DNA of 64,000 bases from Symsagittifera roscoffensis (GCF_963678635.1 NC_087066.1:17481275-17545274); one strand, 5' to 3'; counted from the stretch's first letter, positions 29,833-42,586 are shown. Program-made: numbers and translations. Notes: generated from the letters alone by a model not told the origin.

Positions 29833-32513
29833 TGGGGTCGACTATGGTTTTCTGGTTTCCTTAGCCTCCCTTTTTGTCTAGAACAATGTAAAAATGCCTT
29901 ATTCAACCGTTACTTTCCTTTAGTAGGGGTGTAAGGGCTTTCCAAAAAAAAATTATAATACGTGAAGGGACTACCCTCCCGAATTAGTGAGTTTGCTAAG
30001 AACAATCTGAAAAAAATTTCACGCTTATTTTTTTGATTAATTGATATTTTAAGGAGTAAGCTTACCTAATTTCTGATCTACTGATACCAAGATTAGCCGG
30101 ATTTGTCCAGTTGTTCCAAAGTTATTAACCAAAACGTCTTTTTTCTAAAATCAAAAAAATTTCTCTCTTATAGGTTCCTCTTAACTTTTTTTCGCAATTC
30201 TGTTCTTTTTGACCTAAAAACTATTGATCCAAGCTCAGAAGGCCTATACTCTTCTAGTTCAATGCAAAAAACCCGATCTAAAACAATCCAGCTGAAAAAA
30301 AATTGCCAAAAACAATGCTAATTGGACCCTTCCTTATTGATGAATCCACTAAATCAAACACGTTAAGTTCGATTTCACTGTAACCCGGAAGGTTATCGAC
30401 AAACGGATTTCAAAACCTGTCAATTCACCAGTGAACGTTGTTCGAAAATCAATTTTTACTGTCCTAACTCGAAAATTTCAAAAAAAAAATTTTTTGTAGC
30501 GTTTCGTTTTTTCAAAATTCAAGAAAATTCGGTTTTTGGTATCCAATTAATTCCAACCACTTTTGAACTAAACTTCACCTGTTCTAGCTATTATACTAGT
30601 ACAGTTACGATGTAACTCACTAGTTTAGCGCTTTTTTCCGTATCAAAAATATCGATATCTCAAAAATCGCGATTTGTGGGGGGGGGGTCGAAATATCGCT
30701 ATTTTGACCCTAAAAACCAATCTGATTACTGTGTTTTTCACTGAAAAACGATATAGGAGTATTAATATAGGCTGTATAAATAGTAATACTAGTAATATTA
30801 TACCCCTCTGGGTTTGTTCAACATCTGAATTAAGGTGCTTAACTCGGAAATTCGCAGTTCGGTGAGGGGTCACTACAGTGCAGTCCTTGTCGAGCCCCCC
30901 ACAGAGTAATATCTTACTTTTTGTACCAAAAGGGATACAAAACTTTTAACGATACCCAACAGTCGATTGTTGTTGTCCTTGAGCCCCTTCTTGTCGCTCC
31001 TCGAACTGCTTGCCGGATCAGTCTTCTTCTCTAATCCCGAGACCCCTCCGGATTGAGTGCAAATTAGCATTAACGTGCTTAAATACTCAACTAACCCTAT
31101 AGTACAAGCACCAAAAGCGGGCCACAAAATTGATCGTAACGATATTGACTGATGTAAATGCCTGTAACAGTAAAATGTCTAAAAACAATAAACGAGAGGG
31201 TCGGATCACATCACGTTTGGGGGGATGATTTCTACTGATTTTATACTTTTTTTTTTTACTGTTTTTGGTTTTTTCGGTTATTTTTTTGAATGTTTTTTGT
31301 TTTTCTTAGGTGCTATACTACTTTTTGTTTGGTGTCTTGTATGTCTTTAAGTGTTTTTGGTCACATACTACTCAGGAAATGAAGGGACGGCCAATCCCCC
31401 CACCCTTCCTGGAACGTGATTTTTCGGTCTTAATTAGGTTAAAAAGCTATTGACGGGAATACGGAAGGCTTCCGCGTTCCGAACTACCCTTCCGCCCCGG
31501 TGGTTAGGGCGTTGTTTTGAGCATCTGCTCGGCGCGGAGTGCTCGTTAACGGTTCTGCCGGTCATGATGTTAGAGAAAAATAACACCCAGGGGCGCCATA
31601 AAAGCATCTATGTATTATTCGCCCGGAATTACATATCGAAGGAAAATAAAGCTAGGTTCTAAAACGACTGGTTAGCGTCTAAACACAGCTCTACATGCTT
31701 TTACTGGCTTTGCCAAAGCTAGTTCTTTTGGTGATATTCCTAACATCGGGTCGACAAAACGTTACTGCTTTCCGGCTTCGACCAGAACGCTCAAATTAGG
31801 TTAATTATATGCAAAAAAAGTGAGCTCATGGCTGGGTCTCAGTATCCCCAGACCATGAGGTCACTCCTAAAAACAGGGCTACTACTATTTATTATATTAC
31901 TATTGTTTTTGTTCAGTAAATAAAAATAATCACCTTCATCGAAGGTGGATCAACCCTTTCCCTCACTCCTAGCTTCTCATTCTCTGAAAATGAATCTAGA
32001 TGTTAATTAAATTTAACTCAGGACATGACCAGGAAGCTAAAAGTTCACATATAACAGTTTGAGTTCTGGGCTCGAGACCCCTCTGGATTCTGGAATCCCG
32101 GGAAATAGCATCCTATTTCTTGCCGTAAGGCTAGACACGCCGTCCCAACACCCTTCCCTTTTCTCGGGTTCTATGTTGTAACGATTGTAGCGGCACAATA
32201 GTTACAACTCGGAATGGTTCCTGACAATCTCCAATTATAATTTCAATCTGTTGTCGTTTTTTGGAAGTTGTTTCCACTGTAACTATTATTGTTGTGATTC
32301 GCCGTTTCAGTGTGTGCGAAATATAAAAAGGTTAAGTGTCGTTGACGTCCAATTCGAAATTTTAAAAATATGCATGACAGTTAAAACTAACCCTTCCCGA
32401 TTTGTCCAATCGTTCAAATAACGTCGCTAATCCATTAAAACCATAGATGTTCTTTTTCTGATCGATAAAAATTTGATTGCGAAACAGAATTTTCGTACAT
32501 TCTGGTCGAATGT
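29833..32513 (-). repeat. 5' LTR of element B, copy 1
   Basis: Its outer end at 32,513 is fixed by the loss of similarity to 9,488. The sense strand starts TGACATTCGACC. Strong similarity to the left LTR covers about 31,620-32,513; weaker shared blocks continue to about 30,760, and scattered ones to about 30,250. It contains the inverted repeat at 32,175-32,208, poly-T tracts (31,250) and a donor-like TTAG|GTAAGC on the minus strand (plus 30,062-30,071) at the place where element A has CTAG|GTAAGT. The inner boundary is not resolved and may include the array at 29,683. Confidence 0.65.
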
Positions 32514-33330
32514 CACAATTTTTGGTCTAAACCAAGTTAAAAAGTTAAATTTTACCAGGTGAAGGGTCCGTACATTCCGCCTAATACAATGCAAGACAAT
32601 ACGGCCTCTAACTCGGGCATACGCCCGGAGCAGAGGGTTCGTCGCTGAAAAGTTTGCTAATCAAGATGGTCTTGCACAACAGGCGCAGCCAGGAGCGCCA
32701 AAAAAACTTCTATATACCATTCGCCCAGACATTTCACAGTCACCGAGTGTAGAGAAAGTATCTATTGACGACTGGCTGACGTCAGTTACCTCAGTTCGAC
32801 TCGTTTGTAACCGTCTTGACCAGTCTGTTTTTGGTTTGTTAAGGGCTAAGTGAGAATTTACCATTTTCAGGCCATCAGCCGCACGACTTTTGATCAGCTT
32901 TCGTTTAGATGCAAAATTAACCACATAGCTAGGAAAGGGGCTCGAGGGTGAACTTGGATGAAATCTGGGTTCACGAAAAAGAAATTTTAACAAATGGGAT
33001 ATTGTTATTAATATGTTATAATTATTATATTAATCAAAATGCTGCATGACAGTTTCCTGATTGAATAGGACAAAAGAAATTTTAAATTACTAGCTTAAAA
33101 AGCAAAATTTTCATGGTACAGGTGTGTGCAGGTTTTGATTGCAGTTTAGCGATAGTGTGAAAATTTTACATGGCTGTGAATTTTGGGGTGTAGATAAACT
33201 TAAGTTTGCTGCAAACTTCTGTAAATGACCACTGGCACTGTACCTTGAGCAATACTCGGGTTTCTGGGGATTCACTGACAGACAACAGCACGCGATGAGG
33301 ACATCGATCTTGAGTCCGGGGAGTATGTGC
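32514..33330. other. Spacer between the heads of elements B and C, copy 1
   Basis: About 0.8 kb, AT-rich. It separates the TG end of B's LTR from the estimated start of C's LTR. A 110-codon frame on the minus strand (32,993-32,661) has no recognisable features and I do not call it. No gene seen. Confidence 0.4.
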
Positions 33331-36231
33331 CAGTCGGTCATATCTAGAAGTTTGACCTTGAGGAATACGAAATAATTAGTTCTGGGATGAAGTTTAAATT
33401 TTCAAAAATTCGAATTGAGCCTGTCGTGCTCAGTTTTCTCGCGACAACTGAAAACATCAGAAATGAAAGCAGAACGACCAAATCGCAAGGGCGGGAAAGT
33501 GACAGAAAAAACAGCGGGAAATTGCTATTCGCAATTTTCGAGATTATAATAAAACACGAGAGTAGAGCTGTCCTATCTTGATATAGGAGACAGAGTGATT
33601 ACGAAAGAAGATCGAAATTCAGCTGAATCAGAGTGAACCTTCAGTGGAAAGGTAGACAACTGAAGTCTCTCAATGGTTCAGAACTAAAACTGTATTCTCA
33701 AGTTAAAACTCATTTCCTTCGATTGGAATTCATTGATAGAAAACTTCTCGAGTTATATTCAGTTATATTTATGCTAGAGTTACTACTTAGCTCAATTACT
33801 CTGATTCTCAAGTGTGCTGCTATGTAAGTACCTAATTTAATTTTCCCGAGTGTATTTTATGATAAGTATGTTGAGGTAAGGCGAGTTTTAGGTTGATCCA
33901 TCTGAAATGGACCAAAGTTCCACTGTCCATTAAAAAGTAACTTATCGGATTGTTCCGACCCTGTTTTTAACGGTGTTCGTGTATTTTGGGTATTTTGAGA
34001 CCTAAGTATGGGACGTTCTTATTTTCTAGAGTGGGAGGGGTATTTTGGTAGTGGCCTTTAAGCTGTAACGGGTTCTAGTCTCATGTCGAAAATGAACCGA
34101 ATTGGCTCCGACCGTTTTGAGGTAGAAAAACACAAGAGATAGTGTCCCTGACTCCTGGGCCAATAGTTATAGGGCCTATTTTTCGTTAACCTCATATGTG
34201 ACTTGAATAGGCGACTGTTACATAGTGTTTTTATGGCGCTCCTGGGTGTTTTTACGTAATCATGACTACGGAGTCGAACCCACTTGACGCAGCTCCGGGC
34301 TACATGCCCATTCTAGAGTACCGGTAGTACGGTTCAGCGGGAATGTGTAAACCTTCCGGTTGTACCGTGATAGCTTTTTAAGAAAAATTGAGAAAACTTC
34401 CCGCAACGCTCTCCGAACGAGGCTTAGCTAACCGAGTAAAGGGGGTAGCTAGGGGGGACGAAAAAACGAGCAAAAGACAAAAAGCGAAACAAAAACCGAA
34501 AAAGAATAGAAAAAGGAACAAAAAACCATAAAACAAAAATGACAGTGACTTTGACACCAGATTAGTTGGATCAAACCTTTATATTAATTACACAGTATAC
34601 CCATACTGTTTTATAAGACCGATCGTTTCGATCAACCTAGCAATCTAACCTAATCCAGCAACCTCATTAGGTGCCCAAGTGGGGGGCGTTGTTAAGGGTT
34701 TTCAGATAGCTTGCAACTTAGCTGGACAACTAGGAGACTTGACTGGAAGAGGTTACCAGCCGAGTGGGAAAGTGGTTCACAAGGATTGAACTGAACCACT
34801 AGGAGACTTGACTGGAAGAGGTGACCAGCCGAGTGGGAAAGTGGTTCACAAGGATTGAGCTGAACCACTAGGAGACTTGAGTGGAAGATGTGACCAGCCG
34901 AGTGGGAAAATGGTTCACAAGGATTGAGCTGAACCGCTAGGAGACTTGACTGGAAGAGGTGACCAGCCAAGTGGGAAAGTGGTGCTGGTGTCAGGTGGAG
35001 TGCACGTCAAAAGGACAACCAGCACGGGACCGGTACAACAAGAGGAGGACGCACAGGGGGTTCTCAAGTTGGACAAATGGGTATCGTTAAAATCCACATT
35101 ACATTATAGGAAATAAGTGTAAAATTGGATAAGCGGAAACCCCATTGTTTTGAGGAAGTTTTTACTCAAGCAGGCCTGGAAACAGGTTTAGCACCCGGCG
35201 CTAAAGGGAATTTTCGGCTTAAGAGGGGGGCTAAAGAGGGGAGAGGTTAGACGGGGGGCTGGTTAAGTTAAAGATTGGTGGTTGTAAAGTGTAAAAAAGG
35301 GGGACACATTAGAGTAACTAATTGATCGGTATCGTCGATTTAGATACATTAGATTCTTACACGCGTCGGTTATAAGAAGCGGATATCCAAATTTAACATC
35401 CAATTAAGGTAGGTACCATGGTCGGATTGGTAGGGGGAACGGACATAGACAGTGTTTGTGATACCCCATAAGATCGCTAGCAGGGGGGAGGAAAACGCGT
35501 GGCAATCGGGTACCAGACGTTTTTTTTCGGATAAAGGTTGACATCTGTCGGTTTTTAAAATTTTTCCTGTCAACATTTTTATGTTTTAGTGAGAATTTGT
35601 TATTGGTATTTGAACGAACAGGTGATCACAAAATATTTGCGAAGAAGTTGGGTTTCAAACTGCCTGAGGCAACGAAAGGGAGATAAACACAGGGGGTCAG
35701 TATTTGAAGCTTTTGTCCATTAAGATAGGGTTTTTGGAAATTTTTTTTTTACTAGAGCTCAAGTGATGGTACACGGTACAGTGGTTCAAGAGGCCCGACA
35801 ACGAAGAGGAAGAAATCCTACGATCCAGACACTTGGTGACAAGTCTTGGGACAGTACCGAAGAAATCTTGGGACAGTGCAGTCTGGGGACGGTCTTGGAG
35901 CAGTGCAGTCTTGGGCTCATCTCTCTGTTTTTAAAATTTTTCCTGTCAAAATTTTTACGTTTTGGTGAGAATTTGTTATTGGTATTTGAACGAACAGGTG
36001 ATCACAAAATACCTGCGAAGAAGTTGGGTTTCAAATTGCCTGAGGCGACGAAAGGGAGATAAACACAGGGGGGTCAGTATTTGAAGCTTTTGGCCATTAA
36101 GATAGGGTTTTTGGAAATTTATTTTTACTAGAGCTCAAGTGATGGTACACGGTACAGTGGTTCAAGAGTCCCGACAACGAAGAGGAAGAAATCCTACGAT
36201 CCAGACTCTTGGTGACAAGTCTTGGGACAGT
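33330..36231 (+). repeat. Partial LTR of element C, within duplication copy 1 (truncated)
   Basis: Plus-orientation LTR fragment, cut at the duplication junction (36,231). Shared with B's LTR read in reverse: GTTGATCCAYCT (33,893), TTTTGAGACC (34,000), TTTATGGCGCTCCTGGGTG and ATCATGAC (34,230-34,265), and CCTTCCG...GATAGCTTTTTAA (34,350-34,381). The start is estimated from the spacing in B and is uncertain. It contains 69-bp repeats (34,729-34,982) and two partial copies of a ~370-bp module (35,566-35,914 and 35,942-36,231). Confidence 0.55.
34729..34982. repeat. Four 69-bp tandem repeats in LTR of element C, copy 1
   Basis: Unit: AGGAGACTTGACTGGAAGAG followed by GACCAGCCGAGTGGGAAAGT, GGTTCACAAGGATTGAGCTG and AACCACT. 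There are nearly four copies with few changes. Because 69 is a multiple of three, both strands show spurious repeated peptides. Copy 2 is at 53,961-54,214. Confidence 0.85.
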
Positions 36232-36264
36232 TTATGCCAGCTGCTATCAACCAGTCCACGCCTG

Positions 36265-37471
36265 TTATTGAATACAGTCAAAGAGCTCCTCTCTGGACGT
36301 CGCTCCTCTCGGCTGGTACCCGTTGTCTCTGATCTCGAGATCTCGAGGTGCTGGTCTTGTCTCTGATCTTGTCTCTGATCTTGATCTTGTCTCTGATCTC
36401 GAGGTGCTGGTCGTCTCCGCGGTCGGATTGACAGGTCCTAATCTTCGTCTTGGATGGACGGTTCTTCTCAATGGCGCTTCCCCCAATCGATCTTGTACAT
36501 CTGTCCTTTGCCCTGGCTCGCTAGAAATTTGCGGCCTGTAGGTCACGGCTGGGACCGTTCTCAAACTTGTTTCTAAGTTAGGGGGCACAAAGATTGAAAT
36601 TGCCGATTCATTCGTGGTTTCTTCCTTCTTCAGCACTCCCGTGTCAAAGAGCTCGGCTTCCATTTCATCCAGTCGCTCCTGGAAGACTCGGTTCAACCAG
36701 GCTTGTCCTTCAATGCTATCAAACTGGATTCCATCGGTGGTTAGTCTGGCCTGATCCATAGCTCTCAGCTTCTGTTCAATCTCCATGAGGATCATCCGTC
36801 CAGAATTCCGACTCGCCAGGTTCCTCATTATATTGTTCCACCTGATGACTCCTTCATTATGTCTTCTTCCTGTCGCTGTCAACGTTTTTGTGCTCATGGG
36901 TACGGTGCAGACGGTCAGTACCACGCACTTGAATTTCTGCCAGAGAGTAGTGAATAGGCACGCCGTCATCGACTCCCATTATGTTAGGGATCCTCCCTGA
37001 GTTCATCAGCTCCACCATCCGAAAGAGCCGAGCTATCGTTGCACCTCCCAAGGCCATCACCGTAGTGATCCAGGAGGTCGTCAAGTTCTGGAGTTCTGTC
37101 ACCAAGCTGTCACCCAGTATCAGATGTGATGTCCCAAGTGGAGGTTGCTGCAGGTTTACTGCTGGGCTCCAAGTGGATCGATTGAAGCAGGCTCGCGAAT
37201 CCGTATCCGGGACTCCTGTGAAGCTATACTACAACTGGTTGTTCTTCTGCACGTCAATCAGTCGGGACACTTTCTTCATCGGCATTTCTCGTATCTTCCT
37301 GTCTGGGACCTTAGAGCTCTTTGTTGGTAACGTTGTATCACTAACTCCCGTTCTTGTCATCGTCTCTTGGGAGAGTTGTACTCTGCCCGTGTCATTGATT
37401 GTTCCATAGGGTGCAGTCATCTCGGAACCTGGCGAATTCCTATTAGCGACCAATCGTCCAGCTGTTTCTAT
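36265..37471 (-). pseudogene. SGNH/GDSL-hydrolase domain, copy 2 (truncated)
   Basis: Counterpart of 17,034-18,240 with the same GDSL block (about 37,100), the same deletion of block III (about 36,970) and the same Gln in block V (TTDGIQFDS). The polyprotein is cut 33 bp downstream at the duplication junction (36,232) and joined to the C-LTR fragment, so the remaining ~6.4 kb of the downstream frame is missing here. Confidence 0.75.
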
Positions 37472-37480
37472 CAATTTTTT

Positions 37481-38337
37481 TCACTGTTTGCTCCACTGGT
37501 CACCTAGGGTGTCATTCGGGTCCGGGATTGTCACTCGACCAGTTGTAGCTGGGAGTCGCGTCTCCGTCGTTTGACTCAACTCGCGAGGCCTCAAAAGTTC
37601 CATCGAGGACTGCCCATGGGGAATATTCCTTGTAGGTATCCATTTTTCTACGGCTGTCGTCAACGCCACCCCTCCGATCGCTCTTTGGACTCTCGCCTCA
37701 AACGCTCTATTTCTTCACCCTGTTTCTGGTTGCAATCTTCAAACAGTCTCTTCCACATGCCTCTATCTTCTTCTGTACTGAGCATGGTTTTGGTCATTTC
37801 GTCCAGCTCCCTTCTGGTCTTCTCCAGTTCTTCTATCGTTCCGTTAAGATCTTGCATGGTTTCGTTCGTCTGAACCTCTTCCTCTACTCTCGCCCTCTTT
37901 GGTGGCACAGCTGCTCTCAGTTGTGAACTAGACGAGGCAGTCTCGCTGTTCATCTACTGATGCATCCTTCTCAGACCAGGCCTAGGCTTGGTTGGCAGAG
38001 GCATCTCACCTGGTTGGTATGTCCAGGAACTACTCAATCCAGGCTCGTTCGCCAAGTCACTTCCTGAGAGAGCCCCGTTTTTCCACCTCATTACCCTCAT
38101 GTTTGGGTGGTCTAGTACTCGTCTTTCTCCATATGATGCCATCAATAAGACTTCCATGGGACGGTCCCCACGATTATCATGCCCCAAGATGTTTATTAAG
38201 GCGGCCAGCAACATGACTACCTCTGGGTCCTCCAGAGCGAAGTCTCGATCCAACATCCGACGATAGATCGCATCTATCATCGGTCCTACGTACGCCTCTG
38301 CCGGTTCCATGTACTCGTTCAAATCAAAATGGTCCAT
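37481..38337 (-). pseudogene. N-terminus of downstream polyprotein (coiled coil), copy 2
   Basis: No differences seen from 18,250-19,106. Met at 38,337, in-frame TAG at 37,954, coiled coil, frameshift at about 37,665, TGA at 37,481. Confidence 0.6.
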
Positions 38338-38718
38338 CTTCTTCTAGATTAGATTCTTATTCTCAGTTTGATCGATAGAACTCAGGTGAATAATTAAACG
38401 ATCAATCAGGATCTAGAAAAGAGGTCACGAATATCACGTTTGTCAGCTTTACTCTAAATTTATATAAAAAATTTATTTAAAACAGTTGGATAAAAATATC
38501 TTGATCCTAAAATTTATAAAAATCAGTTTGTTGCTAAAATGTTGGATTTCGACCTAAGAATGGACTGTCCAAACTTCGGATATATTCCTAAGATTGTCAT
38601 TCGGTTATTCATGGCCACTAATTCCTTCTTACCCAGGGTCTTAATAACTTAACACATAACATAACATGACACACACAACACACATTTAGCATGACACCTT
38701 CCTGCATGCAACCTAAAC
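38338..38718 (-). promoter_or_regulatory. AT-rich gap with candidate 3' splice site, copy 2
   Basis: Counterpart of 19,107-19,487, with the same CTCTTTTCTAG on the minus strand (about 38,413). One substitution at 38,578. Confidence 0.4.
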
Positions 38719-39291
38719 TCAGCCTATACTTGAATAATATTTCTTATCTAAGTCTACTAGTAAATTAGTATCAGAGAAGATTACGTGTATCAGTGCATAC
38801 AGCTCCCGTGGATGCAGTTGTCCCCGGTTCGTATCGTACACTGGAAGCGAGAGTTCCTTTACTTCCCTTTCCACAAGGAAGTCTCTAAATCTCGTCAAGG
38901 ACAAGACTAGGGTTTCCGGGTCCACTTGCCGCTTCTCCGTCGCCCTCGTCACCAAGAAGCATAAGTACTTTCCGGTATCTGTGACGCCGCCCTGGTCTTT
39001 GCTTCCAATGGAATTCTATGTTTTTAAATTCTCTCTTAAAATCTGCTGCTAACGCTGTCTTAAAACTCATGTCTGCTGTGATCGATATCGCACAAGTTCT
39101 ATTTGTGAGTATAAAATCGCTATCTGTCAATATTATGCTACATGAGTATTCATTTGTCAAGTTAAAATATGAGCCTCAACTCCTCTCCCTATGCCCCTTT
39201 CTTACAGTCCTCGCCTGTTTCTGCTTCTAGATCACCTGTCTCTCTTGCTATTCTGAATTTTTTTATTAATAATTTTTCAGTGTGGGTAAGT
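38719..39291 (-). pseudogene. Macro-domain-like module, copy 2
   Basis: No differences seen from the module at 19,488-20,060, including the frameshift after QRPG. It carries the same strand/helix series (IILTDSDFI, AISITADMSFK, KYLCFLVTR, ELSLPVYDTNRGQL). Confidence 0.68.
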
Positions 39292-40058
39292 CTTACCCCC
39301 ACTCCCCGGACAAAAATATCAATCGACATCCCCGTCGATCGCATTCCGGATATTAAATTGAGGTTGGAAGCAGGAATGAGTAATTGCCCTTCCTGGGCAG
39401 CCCGGGAAGGATCATCCCTTTCGGTTTTTATGTATTTCATGCTTTCACGATCTACATCTTGAATCGTGACACTGGTCTCCATTGGGTCCGACGTCATTTC
39501 GTTCAACCATTACAAGACACGCAGATTCGTCAAATCTTGTTCATAGAATTGCTGTTGCTCGTCGTCGAATTCTTCCTCGAGCTTGGACCGGTCATCGACC
39601 CACTCCTCGTCCTGATCGTCGACTATGTCCCCCTCCCCCATGGTTGGTCCTGCACTGAGCAGGCTGGGGGCAAAAAAAATGTTCTGTGGCACTGTTATTT
39701 CTTCTAGACCCACTACTTCTTCCACTATCTTCTTCAGATCTATCCTGTCCACTAAGAAGTCATCTACATAAGGATTATATTTCTTCGTGATTCTTGTCCT
39801 GTCACTCTGTCGAGTCTGTATCGTAAACGGAAGATCTGGTTCCTCTTTCTTGGGGACCTCTATTTGTACGGGGTCTTGCCAGTCCTCCTCTGTGTAGGGT
39901 AAGGTTTCTTCATCTGTTTCAATCACCTCGCTGGGATCCAGGTCCAGTGGTGGACTTGACCCTTCCTCTACGACCTCATTTCCATCGTTCTTTCCCCTGG
40001 TGCCTTTCTCATTGACCTCACAGGCAGGATCCATCATCAGATAATCCACCTCTTCCAT
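39189..40058 (-). pseudogene. Acidic linker and FVRGVGV segment, copy 2
   Basis: Counterpart of 19,958-20,827 with no differences seen, including the TAA in place of the Glu of element C. Confidence 0.6.
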
Positions 40059-40398
40059 GTCTGCAGGTATACACCAGTCTTCTGTCGATGGGCTGTGTGA
40101 GCGGATCGGCCGGTACTTAGTCTATAAAAACGTCCCTCCTGGTGCACTTCCGTAATCATGAAGGGTCCCCTCCACTTTTTATAAGCTTTTTCGTTCCTTT
40201 CGGTGGTATAACGTTCTGAAATACCCATACGTAGTCTCCTACCGAGTAAGTTTTTGCACCAGCTGCTTTTTTATCGAATCTTTTTCTCTGCCTTGACTGT
40301 GCCTGCTGAGTGTTCCGTCTACACAAGTCGTTTAGTTCTTGATGACGTCTAATCACATCCCTTACATAGACTTGTGGTGATGTTTTCTTCCCCCTCAT
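40037..40398 (-). pseudogene. pol: Integrase GPY/F domain, copy 2
   Basis: Counterpart of 20,806-21,167: VWVFQNVIPPKG, frameshift, KWRGPFMITEVHQEGRFYRL. No differences seen. Confidence 0.75.
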
Positions 40399-41242
40399 AC
40401 TCTGGGTAAAAGAAAGTTAAGGGCAAAGACTTCTCGTCTCCGGTTAACATCATGTGTGAACTAACTCCGGTGGTGGAGTGTTGCGTGCTGTTGTAAGCTC
40501 CCATCACCTGTGGAACATATCTGTCCCAATCGGTCATGTGCCTGACTAACGTTCGATTTTGCCTTTCCACTAAGCCATTTGTCTGGTGATGGTATGTCGT
40601 GGAGTGAGCTTGAGCCACCTGTGAGCGTCTCATGAGCTCTTTCGTAAGTTCTCCCACGAAAGCTGCTCCGTTATCCGATCGAAACGTCATCGGATAACCA
40701 TGTCTCGCTATCCACATATTGATTAGGTGATCGCACGTCTCTTCTGCTGAGGCAGCTATGCAGGGCACGGCCTCTGCATACTTCGGGAAGTGATCTATCA
40801 TGACCAGGACTTGATTGTAACCACTGTCAGTTATAAATATCTTTTGGTGATCAATCTGCACCACCTCGTTGAATTCAGATGACTCGATCGACTGCAAGGG
40901 AAATCGCAATTTCCTTGGAACCTTGCCCTGTTGGCATGACAGACATGCTGTTACCCACTTCTTGCATGCCTTTTTCATTCCAGGCCACTCAAAGCGTTTC
41001 AGGATCCTCTGGTATACTTCGTCGATTCTCTGATCGTGTGACCTGAATAAAAGTTCTGTCTGATAGAGTTGCGGCAACACTATCGCGTTATACTTGTACA
41101 GGACCTTGTCTTCTTCTCTTCTTTTACAAGCCAAAATTCCGTCCTTGTTCGGGTATAACTTTCCCTCTTTCTGCATAAAGTACTGTCTCTGAATGCGGTA
41201 ACTGTCTTCCTACAGGTCACCTTTGTCCGGAGCTCTATTTTC
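40349..41242 (-). pseudogene. pol: Integrase core, copy 2
   Basis: Counterpart of 21,118-22,011: DD(35)E residues present, second zinc His deleted, TAG at about 41,210. No differences seen from copy 1. Confidence 0.85.
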
Positions 41243-42586
41243 GATCAACTTTTTCAGGTTGCTCGTCATGCGGTCATTTCTCTGTGCTCTTAGTAGGTCC
41301 GAGAGTCTGTATCTCGCTTTCAAGTACGTCTTCATGACCCTCATCTGACTATTCATTTTATCTGGCTGATGCGTGTCATCTTCCATCTTACTGCACCAAA
41401 TCTTCGCCAACGGTTGTGTTTCTTGTTCGAACGGTTGAAGATCAGTCCTGACGATTTCTTTTTGTGGCAACAAACTTATCGAATATTGCAATACCGCTAT
41501 TGTTTCCAGATCATCTGCTGCGTTGTCAAAGACTCTTTCACCTGGTATGAGGTAGCGATCACTGTTAGGGTCTTGATACACCTCCCTGTCCAAATCCCTT
41601 GCGCGAGTCATACTAGTAGTGTGTGGATCGCTAGCTCTGACAGTTACGATCCTGAGCTCGAGTTCCTGTCTGAGTAGGCGTCGATTCCTGAATTCCTGGA
41701 ATTGTCATCAATTGAAGAGTTTGCGATGGAGCGCGTTCCCTCCTCCAGATCTGTTCTGTGCGTTCTGTTCATCCATCTGAACTCTCCGGACAAAATTTTT
41801 ATCCTCCAGGTCCTGTTCCTCATCAGGAACTTTTTTTTCCACATCAGACACCGACAAACCTTCCTGTCACGGGTGTTGATCCTGAAATTGCCTGCTCTCC
41901 TCACCGTTCGTCTCCCCGAACAAATTTTCTTGCCCTAGGTTCTGTCAACCTCTTCGCCCCTCTGATCCTGATCCTCAAAGGTGACGGTTTTCTTTTGTGT
42001 CCCGTTCCCCTGTTCTTTCTGTTTGTATGAAGTACTTGTTAAAACGTTTTGGGGGTATCGAGAACACTAATCGCTGAAGTATAGTCCTACAATTCCTTTC
42101 AATTTCTTTGTGTTGTCGTCTTGACGGCATGATCTTCACCTTCTCGCTGACTGTCAGTGATGCCATGGCTGCTGCCCACTCGGGCTCATCTCTGGTCACT
42201 TCTCTCTCCAACAATTCACCCAGCATCCGCATCACTTGTGGTGTGACCTGCACCGTTTTATCCGAAAATGAGAGGCTGTTTATGTTCATGCGAGAGAGTT
42301 CCTGGTGGAACAGGTTTGAGCGCAGCAACAGATCCAAGGGCACCGGGTCCTTCTTGGATAGAATCTTTATCTCGGCTGCTGTCTCTACATGTAAATCAGG
42401 ATGTCCTGGAATTGGATGACCAGACTTGTCTAACCATCTCGTCAAGGGAAGCGCTTCATAATTTTCTTTGTCCAGAAACGAGAACCCCTCATTGATTTCT
42501 GCCTGATTGGCTTGCTTCTGTTCCAATCTTTCATAGAACTTGGCCTTCTTGCTGAGGCTGTCAGCATTCTGGTGTTTATCACGCAT
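41243..42586 (-). pseudogene. pol: RNase H-integrase linker, copy 2
   Basis: Counterpart of 22,012-23,355 with the same frame breaks and the same conserved ends (RDKHQNADSLSKK and RYRLSDLLRAQRND). Confidence 0.65.

Larger units (their letters stand above)
17001..36231. repeat. 19.23-kb tandem duplication, copy 1
   Basis: From TTATGCCAGCTGC (17,001) to CTTGGGACAGT (36,231), then directly into the second copy. Content: part of the downstream polyprotein, all of pol and gag of B, its 5' LTR, the spacer and the start of C's LTR. Reading both copies line by line I found nine differences: eight substitutions and one base of indel at about 31,440. The junction is essentially blunt, with no shared bases needed, and lies in the first units of the C minisatellite. 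All stops and frameshifts are shared, so the copying was genomic and not by retrotransposition. Confidence 0.93.

Noticed and set aside
32661-32993. A 110-codon frame in the B/C spacer (and 51,893-52,225)
   Set aside because: No recognisable motif, AT-rich surroundings and no counterpart elsewhere; its identity in the two places only reflects the 19-kb duplication.
33300-33600. An exact start of element C's LTR
   Set aside because: Several TG candidates exist, none supported by a second LTR of C in the window or by a target-site duplication.
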